Assembly (NCBI RefSeq): GCF_013409865.1
Contig: NZ_JACCBM010000001.1
Location: 2,604,001-2,668,000, forward strand
Direction of reading: 5' to 3'
Source: Herbiconiux flava
Lineage (GTDB): Bacteria; Actinomycetota; Actinomycetes; Actinomycetales; Microbacteriaceae
Length of the DNA: 64,000 nt
The stretch's first letter is position 1. The number at the start of each line of letters is the position of its first letter. Shown one piece after another: positions 15,515 through 22,273 of this stretch. The translations under genes were made by a program, and so were the position numbers. The notes under the pieces were generated by a model. The model was not told where the DNA came from and searched no databases. It was given only the letters and a program-made list of their open reading frames with translations.

Positions 15515-15751
15515 TCACGCGGCCGGGAGGGACGCGAAGGCGTTCTTGACGCCGTTGTACCAGTCCAGGGATTTTCTGGGGTGCAGCCATCGGCCCTTCA
15601 TCGCGTCGCGGGCCTCCTGGTGCGTCGTGTCGCCGCTCTTGACCGCGTCGCGCAGGTGGCGGTCCTGCGCCTGGATGATCGCGTCGGCGCTGTCGGCGTG
15701 GTGCTCGAGGGTGCAGGGGCCACCGAGGTCGCGGCAGGTCATCGTCTTCAT
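15515..15751 (-). CDS. DUF1059 small protein
   Basis: A 78-residue protein of the DUF1059 family of predicted small metal-binding proteins. Cys6 and Cys13 (TCRDLGGPCTLEHHADSAD) and the histidine pair EHH match the family, followed by IIQAQDRHLRDAV. A good ribosome site (GGAAGAGA) precedes the ATG. It lies 68 bases downstream of the sigma factor gene on the same strand and may belong to its regulon or operon. It converges with the CPBP gene, only four bases apart. No biochemical role is established. Confidence 0.85.
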   Translation of the reverse strand: MKTMTCRDLGGPCTLEHHADSADAIIQAQDRHLRDAVKSGDTTHQEARDAMKGRWLHPRKSLDWYNGVKNAFASLPAA

Positions 15752-15819
15752 GGGTGTCTCTTCCTTCTCGCCGTCGCTCGGTGCGCCGGCCTCTACCCCA
15801 GTGACGAGCGGCGCGACGG

Positions 15820-16683
15820 TTATGTGACCGGGGTCGAGCGGCGGTGCACCCGGGCGAGCACCCCGGGGTCGGCGCGGAACGTCACCGACTGCACGGCGCC
15901 GTCGACGATCGTGAAGTCGAAGGCCACCATGGCCTGCCCGCGGCGGAACCACGCGGCCCCGGGGCGGCCGTCGATCTGCGTCGCGAGCGTCGCCTTCGCG
16001 CTGCCGTCGAAGAACCCGGCGACCGCCTCCCGGCCCTCGATCAGGCGGGGCGTGCCGATGGCGATCGCGGCCTCATCCGCCCGGATGATCGCATCGGGGG
16101 CGAGCAGCGCCAGAAGTCGGCCGAGGTCGCCGCCGCGCGCCGCGGTCATGAACGCGTCGACGATGTGCCGGTCGGACACGGGTCCGCCCTGCTCGGCCGT
16201 GGCCACCTTGCCCCGCGCGCGCGACGCCAACTTGCGTGCGGCGGCGGGGGAGCGGTCGAGGATCTCGCCGATCGTGTCGAAGTCGTAGCCGAACGACTCG
16301 TGCAGCACGAGTGCGACGCGTTCGTTCGGGCTCAGGCGCTCGACGACGACGTGCAGGGCCTGACCGACGGCCTCCGTGGTCTCGACTGACTCGAGCGGGT
16401 CGCTGGTCCGTGGCGCACCCCCCGCGATACCGCCCGCGTCGATGGCCGTGTCGTCGCCGACTTCGCGGGGGAGGGGCGTGAGCTCGCGCAGGCGGTCGAT
16501 GCAGAGCCGCACGGTGACCGTCGTCAGCCAGGCCGGCGGGTTGTCGAGCTCGGTGGTGTTCGCCCGGAGCCGGAGCCAGGTCCGCTGCACGATGTCCTCG
16601 GCCTCGTGGCGATCGCCGAGCACGCGCGCGGCGACGCCGACGAGGCGGGGCCGCTCGCCCTCGAACATCGTGGTCTGGTCCAT
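15820..16683 (-). CDS. SigJ/ECF41-like sigma factor with SnoaL domain
   Basis: A 287-residue ECF sigma factor. Region 2 is at about residues 5-70 (ARVLGDRHEAEDIVQRTWLRL). Region 4 is at about 115-165 (LSPNERVALVLHESFGYDF, then IGEILDRSPAAARKLASRARGK in two parts). A C-terminal SnoaL/NTF2-like domain covers about 180-287 (VDAFMTAARGGDLGRLLALLAPDA). In ECF41-type proteins this domain replaces the anti-sigma factor and modulates activity. The WLPEP-type linker motif of classical ECF41 is not seen, so it belongs to a related group. The ATG lies six bases after TACAGT. Confidence 0.88.
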   Translation of the reverse strand: MDQTTMFEGERPRLVGVAARVLGDRHEAEDIVQRTWLRLRANTTELDNPPAWLTTVTVRLCIDRLRELTPLPREVGDDTAIDAGGIAGGAPRTSDPLESVETTEAVGQALHVVVERLSPNERVALVLHESFGYDFDTIGEILDRSPAAARKLASRARGKVATAEQGGPVSDRHIVDAFMTAARGGDLGRLLALLAPDAIIRADEAAIAIGTPRLIEGREAVAGFFDGSAKATLATQIDGRPGAAWFRRGQAMVAFDFTIVDGAVQSVTFRADPGVLARVHRRSTPVT

Positions 16684-16689
16684 GGGCTC

Positions 16690-16695
16690 ACTGTA
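16690..16695 (-). promoter_or_regulatory. Leaderless -10 element for sigma gene
   Basis: TACAGT on the minus strand is six bases before the ATG at 16683. It sits just after the stop of the CDF gene, giving the sigma gene a promoter separate from the metal-efflux pair. Confidence 0.5.
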
Positions 16696-16708
16696 CGGGT
16701 GGTGGGGG

Positions 16709-17374
16709 TCAGTGGTCGTGCTCGTCGTCGTTCTCGAGGAGCATCCCGACCGAGGTGGCGCAGGCGTCCCCGCGCCACGCCTCGACGCCCTCCCGGATGG
16801 CGAAGGCCGCGATGACCAGCCCGGCCACCGCATCCGCCCACCACCAGCCGAACAGGCTGTTCGCCACCAGGCCGACGAGCACCGCGGCGGACAGGTAGGT
16901 GCAGATCAGGGTCTGCTTCGAGTCGGCGACCGCCGTCGCCGAGCCGAGCTCGCGGCCCGCGCGCCGTTCTGCCAGGGAGAGGACGGGCATGACCACCACG
17001 CTGAGCGCCGTGATCACGATCCCCAGCGTCGAGTGCTGCACCGGCTCCCGCCCGGCGAGTGCGGCGAGGGAGGAGACGGTGACGTAGGCCGCGAGCGCGA
17101 AGAACGCGACCGCGATCACCCGCAGCGTGCCCTTCTCCCAGCGTTCGGGCTCGCGCCGGGTGAACTGCCAGGCCACGGCGGCCGCCGACAGCACCTCGAT
17201 CACCGAGTCGAGCCCGAAGCCGATCAGCGCCGCCGACGACGCGATCGACCCCGCGGTGATCGCCACGATCGCCTCGACGACGTTGTAGGCGATGGTGAAG
17301 CCGACGATCCAGCGGATGCGCCGCTGCAGTACCAGGCGACGCGAGTCGGCCGCGGGGTCGAGTGTCGTGGTCAT
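16709..17374 (-). CDS. Cation diffusion facilitator-like metal transporter
   Basis: A 221-residue cation efflux protein with about six membrane helices, including IVGFTIAYNVVEAIVAI, GFGLDSVIEVLSAAAVAW, the internal motif ALADSKQTLICTY-like ADSKQTLICTYLSAAVL, and WADAVAGLVIAAFAI. Asp residues in the second, fifth and sixth segments are candidate metal ligands. A His/Asp-rich tail (ENDDEHDH) may collect metal. It is shorter than full-length CDF proteins (about 300) and lacks the C-terminal cytoplasmic domain. The ATG overlaps the CmtR stop (ATGA), so it is co-regulated; cadmium, lead or zinc export is likely. Confidence 0.85.
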   Translation of the reverse strand: MTTTLDPAADSRRLVLQRRIRWIVGFTIAYNVVEAIVAITAGSIASSAALIGFGLDSVIEVLSAAAVAWQFTRREPERWEKGTLRVIAVAFFALAAYVTVSSLAALAGREPVQHSTLGIVITALSVVVMPVLSLAERRAGRELGSATAVADSKQTLICTYLSAAVLVGLVANSLFGWWWADAVAGLVIAAFAIREGVEAWRGDACATSVGMLLENDDEHDH

Positions 17375-17709
17375 GCGCACGTGCAGCCGTCACCGGCGCA
17401 GCAGTCGGGTTCCACGTGCAGCACCACGCGCAGCAGCTCGTCGAGCGCCGAGGTGAGATGCGCATCCGCGAGCCGGTACCGGGCCCGCCGGCCGTCGGGC
17501 GTGGACTCCACGAGGCCGCAGCCGCGCAGGCAGGCGAGCTGGTTCGACATCACCTGTCGCGATACTCCCAACGAATCGGCCAGATCGGAGGGATACGCGG
17601 GCGCCCGCCGCAGCGCGAGCAGGATGCCCGAGCGCGTCGGATCGGCCAGCGCATGCCCGAGCCGGGCGAGCGCCGCCGTGTGGGACAGTGTCGCGGTCGC
17701 AGTGCTCAT
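17371..17709 (-). CDS. cmtR: CmtR-like Cd/Pb-sensing ArsR-family repressor
   Basis: A 112-residue ArsR/SmtB repressor closely resembling mycobacterial CmtR. The recognition helix contains LACLRGCGLVE with Cys60 and Cys64 four residues apart, matching CmtR Cys57/Cys61. Cys103 in EPDCC matches the third ligand. Two further cysteines end the protein (GDGCTCA). CmtR releases DNA on binding Cd(II) or Pb(II). The start is fixed by a TACTGT -10 element six bases upstream. It overlaps the metal transporter it presumably controls. The gene name rests on motif match; the metal preference is inferred. Confidence 0.85.
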   Translation of the reverse strand: MSTATATLSHTAALARLGHALADPTRSGILLALRRAPAYPSDLADSLGVSRQVMSNQLACLRGCGLVESTPDGRRARYRLADAHLTSALDELLRVVLHVEPDCCAGDGCTCA

Positions 17710-17715
17710 GGCTCG

Positions 17716-17721
17716 ACAGTA
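17716..17721 (-). promoter_or_regulatory. Leaderless -10 element for cmtR
   Basis: TACTGT on the minus strand lies six bases before the ATG at 17709. The AT-richer flank (GTTCAGATAACC upstream) is the likely repressor binding region, but no clean palindrome is visible. Confidence 0.5.
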
Positions 17722-17735
17722 CAGGGTTATCTGAA

Positions 17736-18076
17736 CTATCGGCTCGGCGATCTGCCGGAGGGGGGCCGTCCGTCGGATCTGTCCGCACTGCGGCGTTCGA
17801 TGAGGATGGTGTCTCGCCACTGGCCGGCCCAGGGGCCGTATGTCATCAGGGCGATGCGTTCACGGGTGCCGATGCGGCGGAAGCCGGCCTGGTCGTGGAG
17901 GGCGAGGCTCGCGGTGTTCTCGGGGTGATGCTCGATTGGATCGTCCAGATACCCGCGTCCTCAGCGGCGTCGATGAAGGCTCCGACGAGCTGCCGGCCGA
18001 TCCCGTGCGCGATAGATCGCTTCGACGGCGGGCCAGTCCGTGCCGACCATCGGGCGGATGGTGACGGTGGCGGTCA
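17736..18076 (-). pseudogene. Decayed ArsN/phosphinothricin-type N-acetyltransferase
   Basis: Three fragments of one GNAT lie in three successive frames. Frame 1, directly after the arsR stop, reads VTIRPMVGTDWPAVEAIYRA (the N-terminus). Frame 2 reads GIGRQLVGAFIDAAEDAG then IWTIQSSI (acetyl-CoA site). Frame 3 reads HPENTASLALHDQAGFRRIG, TRERIALMTYGPWAGQWRD and TILIERRS (C-terminus), stopping at 17736. About 80 codons between the first two fragments are missing, and a one-base loss separates the last two. The reading would begin with CTG ACC at the arsR stop, so the start codon may also be lost. Position behind arsR fits arsN, as in many ars operons. Confidence 0.85.
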
Positions 18077-18421
18077 GGAACGGAGGGCTTGGGCCGCCCG
18101 GTCGAGGGCGTCGCCGACGACGCGGTAGTAGGCCCAGCGGCCGCGCTGCTCGCGCACGGCGAGGCCGGCCTCCACGAGCTGCTTCATGTGGTGCGACACG
18201 GTCGGCTGCGACAGTCCGACGGGTTCGGTGAGGTCGCAGATGCACGCCTCTCCGCCCTCGCTCGCGGCGATCAGCGACAGCAGGCGCACCCGGGTCGGAT
18301 CGCCGAGCGCTTTGAAGGTGTGAGCGATGCGCTCGGCGTCCTCGGCCGTGAGTTCTCCGCCGGTGACGGGGGTGCAGCAGGCGCCAGCATCCGAGGTGAG
18401 CAGGGGGAGTGCGATCGTCAT
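18074..18421 (-). CDS. arsR: ArsR family arsenic-type repressor
   Basis: A 115-residue ArsR repressor. The winged helix includes FKALGDPTRVRLLSL (residues 36-50) and SQPTVSHHMKQL (71-82). Two cysteine sets are visible: Cys15-Cys16 near the N-terminus and Cys60/Cys62 in EACICDLTE. The first pair plus a cysteine in the third helix is the As(III) site pattern of Corynebacterium ArsR, and CxC there is the classic ArsR site. AGAGGA precedes the ATG. It is divergent from a flavoprotein across a repeat-bearing intergenic region. An arsR name is justified by motifs; no arsenite pump gene is in the window. Confidence 0.85.
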   Translation of the reverse strand: MTIALPLLTSDAGACCTPVTGGELTAEDAERIAHTFKALGDPTRVRLLSLIAASEGGEACICDLTEPVGLSQPTVSHHMKQLVEAGLAVREQRGRWAYYRVVGDALDRAAQALRS

Positions 18422-18452
18422 GGTCCGATCCTCTCACGTCGTATTGACTTCT

Positions 18453-18502
18453 GTCGATGTATCGACCACTCTCGATGCATTGAGATGTGTCGATGTGTGA
18501 GG
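18453..18502. promoter_or_regulatory. Phased ArsR operator array
   Basis: Two palindromes, GTCGAT-GT-ATCGAC (18453-18466, perfect) and CTCGAT-GC-ATTGAG (18471-18484, one mismatch), and a third half-site GTCGAT (18489-18494) start exactly 18 bases apart. They fill the 90-base gap between arsR and the flavoprotein gene, so ArsR probably controls both directions. Confidence 0.7.
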
Positions 18503-18511
18503 AGTGAAACG

Positions 18512-19837
18512 GTGGAGAACGAGCTACCCGTCGTCGTGATCGGTGCCGGCCCGCAGGGGCTGGCTGCAGCCGCGCACCTGGTCGAGCGCGAGCAGCCGGT
18601 GCTGGTGCTCGAGGCCGGCGAGAGCGCCGCGGCCGCGGTGGCCCAGTGGGGCCACGTGCGACTGTTCTCCGAATGGGGCGAACTGGTCGACCAGGCCGCC
18701 GCCCGGATGCTCGAGCCCACCGGCTGGGAAAGGCCCCCGACCGGCTACCCGACGGGTGCGCAGTGGATCAGCCGCTATCTCGCCCCGCTCGCCGCCGAGC
18801 TGGGTGACCGCATCCGCTACGGTTCGCGCGTCGTCGGTGTCTCTCGCCGTGGCCGCGACCGCCTTGTCGACGCGGGCCGCGCCGAGCAGCCCTTTACCGT
18901 CCACATCGACGCTGCGGATGGCGCCGAATACCGAGTGGATGCGCGCGCGGTGATCGACGCATCCGGCACCTGGTCGACGCCGAACCCCGCCGGCGCCGAC
19001 GGTCTGCCCGCGCTCGGGGAGCGTGCGGCCGCGGAGCTGCTGGACTACCGCATCCCCGACTACCGAGCCCGAACGAAGTACGAGGGCAGACACAGTGTCG
19101 TCGTCGGCTCCGGGCACTCGGCCGTGACGGCCGTGATCGCGCTCGGCCGGATCGCGCGCCGTGACCCGGCGACGAAGGTCACCTGGGTACTGCGCCGCGG
19201 CACCGTCGGGAACACCTTCGGTGGGGGAGTGGCTGATGAGCTGCCCGCCCGCGGCCAGCTCGGCATCACCGCGAAAGAGTTCGTCGACACCGGCCTCATC
19301 GACATGGTGACCGGGTTCCGGGTCGAGAAGATCGCCCGTCACGGCGACCAGGTGCTTCTGACCGGCGAAGACGGCCGCACCCTCGCACCCGCCGATCACG
19401 TGGCGGTGCTGACCGGGTTCCGGCCCGATCTGTCGTTCCTGTCGGAGCTGCGACTGGAGTTGGACGCGACGTTGCAGGCGCCGGTGCGGATCGCGGCCGA
19501 GGTCGACCCCAACCTGCACTCCTGCGGATCCGTCGCCGCGACCGGAGCCCGCGACCTCGCCCAGCCCGAACCCGACTTCTACCTCGTCGGCGCCAAGTCG
19601 TACGGGCGCGCCCCGACGTTCCTCGCGATGACCGGCTACGAGCAGGTCCGCTCGGTGGTCGCGGAGCTGGCCGGCGACCACGAGGCTGCCGCGCGCGTGG
19701 AGCTGGTGCTGCCCGACACGGGCGTGTGCGGGGGAGCGGGCCTGTTCGACTCCACCGGGACCGCGATCGGCGGAAGCTGCTGCGCTCTGCCCGAGCGGCA
19801 GCTCGTCCAGATCGGCCGAGCGCCCGCATCCTTCTAG
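18512..19837 (+). CDS. FAD-dependent oxidoreductase of ars loci (ArsO-like)
   Basis: A 441-residue flavoprotein. An N-terminal FAD site VVVIGAGPQGLAAAAHL (residues 7-23) is followed by WGHVRLFSEW and a second dinucleotide motif VVVGSGHSAVTAVIAL (about 196-211) for NAD(P)H. A third element, LVGAKSYGRAPTFLAMTGYEQ in two runs, closes the FAD site. A C-terminal tail carries Cys in GVCGGAG and GGSCCA. Such proteins recur next to actinobacterial arsR genes and are often labelled ArsO or thioredoxin-reductase-like. The GTG at 18512 follows a GAGGAG site. It is divergent from arsR with shared operators. Its exact reaction on arsenic compounds is unproven. Confidence 0.8.
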   Translation: MENELPVVVIGAGPQGLAAAAHLVEREQPVLVLEAGESAAAAVAQWGHVRLFSEWGELVDQAAARMLEPTGWERPPTGYPTGAQWISRYLAPLAAELGDRIRYGSRVVGVSRRGRDRLVDAGRAEQPFTVHIDAADGAEYRVDARAVIDASGTWSTPNPAGADGLPALGERAAAELLDYRIPDYRARTKYEGRHSVVVGSGHSAVTAVIALGRIARRDPATKVTWVLRRGTVGNTFGGGVADELPARGQLGITAKEFVDTGLIDMVTGFRVEKIARHGDQVLLTGEDGRTLAPADHVAVLTGFRPDLSFLSELRLELDATLQAPVRIAAEVDPNLHSCGSVAATGARDLAQPEPDFYLVGAKSYGRAPTFLAMTGYEQVRSVVAELAGDHEAAARVELVLPDTGVCGGAGLFDSTGTAIGGSCCALPERQLVQIGRAPASF

Positions 19838-19997
19838 CGGCCAAGGGAGTCGCGAGCTCCGGCGGACACCCGCACGGGGGCTCGCGTCCGTCATCGTGCC
19901 GGTGGGACACTCGATCCGCACGACGCGCACCGCCCAGGCCCCGCTGCGTTCGGCCTGTCCGAATGCAAAAATGCCGGCCGAGCACTTAAGGATCGCC

Positions 19998-20207
19998 ATG
20001 CCCATCACCCAGGGCCCCCGAATCGACCTCCGACATCTCCTCGCCATCGTCAGCGACGAGGAGCACGAGCAGCTCGTTCGTCTCGCCGCCCGAATCGGCG
20101 ACGCCGAGCCGGGGACGGACGAGTACGCCGATTTCGTGGAGGCCTACAGGGACTATCGGCAGCTCGCCGTCGACCGTGCGGCATCGCGCACGTCGACGGC
20201 CGGCTAG
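19998..20207 (+). CDS. Small hypothetical protein
   Basis: A 69-residue acidic protein beginning MPITQGPRIDLRHLLAIVSD. EEHEQLVRLAARIGDAEP and EYADFVEAYRDYRQLAVDRA look like two amphipathic helices. AAGGA lies six bases before the ATG. The 150 bases upstream contain an unusually A-rich patch (GCAAAAATG) for this genome. No family is recognised. It could be a helical DNA- or protein-binding small protein, or a chance reading frame; the good ribosome site is the main support. Confidence 0.45.
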   Translation: MPITQGPRIDLRHLLAIVSDEEHEQLVRLAARIGDAEPGTDEYADFVEAYRDYRQLAVDRAASRTSTAG

Positions 20208-20254
20208 GTTCCAGACGAATACGAGATCGGTGATCCATCAGAGCTTGACTTGAC

Positions 20255-20268
20255 ATAATGTGCATTAT
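20255..20268. promoter_or_regulatory. AT-rich orphan palindrome
   Basis: ATAATG-TG-CATTAT is a perfect inverted repeat in an otherwise GC-rich region, preceded by TTGACTTGACA at 20244-20254. It lies between the ends of two convergent genes, so no annotated gene starts beside it. It looks like an operator or promoter relic. Confidence 0.5.
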
Positions 20269-20285
20269 CAGCGCAACGTGAGTGG

Positions 20286-21584
20286 TCAGGTCGGGGTCGA
20301 TCTGAGGGCGTCGGCGGGCTCGGTCCGCGCCGCGCGGTGCGACGGCACGAGACCCGCCAGCAGGCCGACGAGGCCGCCGGTCGCGACGGCGCCGAACGTC
20401 AGTGCGAGGTCGAGCACCGGCGTCCAGCCCTGAGCCAGCGAGACGCCGACGACCACGAAGACTCCGGCCGCCGATCCCATCAGTCCGCCCAGCAACCCGA
20501 CGGTCGCCGACTCGGCGACGAACTGCGCCGCGATCTGCCCGCGGGTCGCTCCGAGGGCCCGCCGGAGGCCGATCTCGCCGATGCGCTCGGCCACGCCGCT
20601 GAGGGTCGTGCCGGCGATCCCCAGGGCGCCGGCGAGCAGCGTGATGAGCCCGATGGCCAGGAAGATCAGGTCGAGATCCCCCTGGAGCCCGGTCTGGAAG
20701 GTCGTCGGCTCCCCTGGCGCCGAAACCGAGAATTGCTCGGGCGACGACGGCGCCAGTGCGATCGGCACCTGACGCGCGACCAGCGACCCGGCACCCAGTT
20801 GGACGCCCAGGGCCAGCGTCGACGGCACGACGCCCGGGAACTCCGCCTGCGCGGTGCCGAGCGGCAGGATCACCGCCGCTTTCAGCGACCGACGGGTCTC
20901 GCTCGCCGCGAGGATGCCGATGACCGCGTACGCGTGTCCGCCGATGAACACGGTGGGCCGGGCGTCGATCGAGGTCACACCGAGCTGTTCGGCCGCCTCG
21001 GCGCCGAGCACCGCCACGCGGTCGTGGCGACGCTCATGGCCGCTGTCGAACATCCGTCCCCGCTGCAGCCGGCCGCCGACCGCCTCGAGCAGGTCACCGG
21101 ATGCCGCCACCACCGCGGGCGGCGCCATGGGTGCGCGGGCCGGGTCGGTGACCGGCACCGTCGTGATCTCGCGGTCACCGATGTCGACCGGCGCGAGCAG
21201 GGCCCCGGCGGTGACGCCCGCCAGATCACGGATGCGCGACAGAGCGTCGGAGTGCAGGGTGGCGACCGGGCGCTCGGTGCCGTCGCTGCCGGGCGCAGTG
21301 GCGGGTTCGACCTCGGCGTGGGTGGCGGCGACGGCGTCGAAGCGGGCGGACAGCTGACCCGACGCGGTCTGCCCGAGACCCATCGTCGTGACGAGGGCGG
21401 CGATGCCGACGACCGTGCCGAGCACGCCGAGCAGCAGCCGGCCGGGGCGGGCGCCGACGCTCGCCAGCGCCTCTCCCCCGATGTCCCCGAACAGCCGCAC
21501 CCGAGGCTGCACTCCCAGCCTCGGCCGCTCCCTCGGCAGCTCCCGAGGCAGCACCCCCGGCCGCACCCCCGGCCGCACCTTCAC
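20286..21584 (-). CDS. MacB-type ABC transporter permease
   Basis: A 432-residue permease of the MacB/FtsX type. The first membrane helix is at about residues 48-70 (LLLGVLGTVVGIAALVTTMG). A periplasmic-type domain of about 210 residues follows. Three C-terminal helices with the conserved GEIGLRRALGATRGQIAAQF loop (about 335-354) complete it. The N-terminal 33 residues are an odd Arg/Pro/Leu run (RPGVRPGVLPRELPRERPRL) encoded by short CCGGCCGCACC-like repeats; the true start may be later, although this ATG overlaps the ATPase stop (ATGA). It is last in a four-gene operon. Confidence 0.87.
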   Translation of the reverse strand: MKVRPGVRPGVLPRELPRERPRLGVQPRVRLFGDIGGEALASVGARPGRLLLGVLGTVVGIAALVTTMGLGQTASGQLSARFDAVAATHAEVEPATAPGSDGTERPVATLHSDALSRIRDLAGVTAGALLAPVDIGDREITTVPVTDPARAPMAPPAVVAASGDLLEAVGGRLQRGRMFDSGHERRHDRVAVLGAEAAEQLGVTSIDARPTVFIGGHAYAVIGILAASETRRSLKAAVILPLGTAQAEFPGVVPSTLALGVQLGAGSLVARQVPIALAPSSPEQFSVSAPGEPTTFQTGLQGDLDLIFLAIGLITLLAGALGIAGTTLSGVAERIGEIGLRRALGATRGQIAAQFVAESATVGLLGGLMGSAAGVFVVVGVSLAQGWTPVLDLALTFGAVATGGLVGLLAGLVPSHRAARTEPADALRSTPT

Positions 21585-22273
21585 GACAGCCGCCCGCCCT
21601 CGAGCACCCGGTGCCGCCGCGCCCGCCGCGCCACCGCCTCGTCGTGCGTGATGACCACCACGGTCAGCCCGCCCGCGTTGAGCTCCTCGATCAGGTCGAG
21701 CACCGCATCCGAGTTGCGCCGGTCGAGGTTGCCCGTCGGCTCGTCGGCGAGCAGCAGCCGCGGACGGGTGCAGATGGCCCGCGCGATGGCGACGCGCTGC
21801 CGCTCGCCGCCCGACAGGGTTCCCGGATGCGCGTCCAGCCGTGACCCGAGACCCACCCGGTGCAGCGCTTCCTCAGCCGATGCCCGCCGCTCCCCGGTCG
21901 ACGAAGGCCGCTCCCCCGTCTCGCCGTAGACGAACGCGAGCAGCACGTTCTCCCGCACCGTCCGCGCCGACAGCAGATGGAACGACTGGAAGACGAACCC
22001 CACGCCCGCCCCGCGCACCGCCGACCGCTCCCGATCGCCGAGACCGGCCGTCGCTCGTCCGTCGAAGAGGTACTCCCCCGACGTCGGCCGGTCGAGCAGC
22101 CCGAGGATGTTCAGCATCGTCGACTTCCCCGCCCCCGACGATCCGGTGATGGCGACGAAGTCGCCGTGCTCCACCTGCAGGTCGACCCCGCGCAGCACCT
22201 CCAGCGACCGCGCGCCGGCGTCGAAGCTTCGCGTCACTCCGCGCAGCTCGATCAGGTTCTTCGCGCCGCTCAT
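21581..22273 (-). CDS. MacB-type ABC transporter ATP-binding protein
   Basis: A 230-residue ATPase of the MacB/LolD class. Walker A GSSGAGKST (about residues 43-51), Q-loop FVFQSFHLL, signature LSGGERQRVAIARA (about 147-160), Walker B LLLADEPTGNLD (about 167-178) and H-loop VVITHD are all present. It overlaps its neighbours by four bases on each side, so adaptor, ATPase and permease are coupled. It energises export by the adjacent permease; the substrate is unknown. Confidence 0.93.
   Translation of the reverse strand: MSGAKNLIELRGVTRSFDAGARSLEVLRGVDLQVEHGDFVAITGSSGAGKSTMLNILGLLDRPTSGEYLFDGRATAGLGDRERSAVRGAGVGFVFQSFHLLSARTVRENVLLAFVYGETGERPSSTGERRASAEEALHRVGLGSRLDAHPGTLSGGERQRVAIARAICTRPRLLLADEPTGNLDRRNSDAVLDLIEELNAGGLTVVVITHDEAVARRARRHRVLEGGRLS

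Noticed and set aside
20278..20700. Plus-strand frame starting GTG after the AT-rich palindrome
   Set aside because: It runs antisense through the ABC permease with Arg/Pro-rich composition; only a transcript, not a protein, seems possible.
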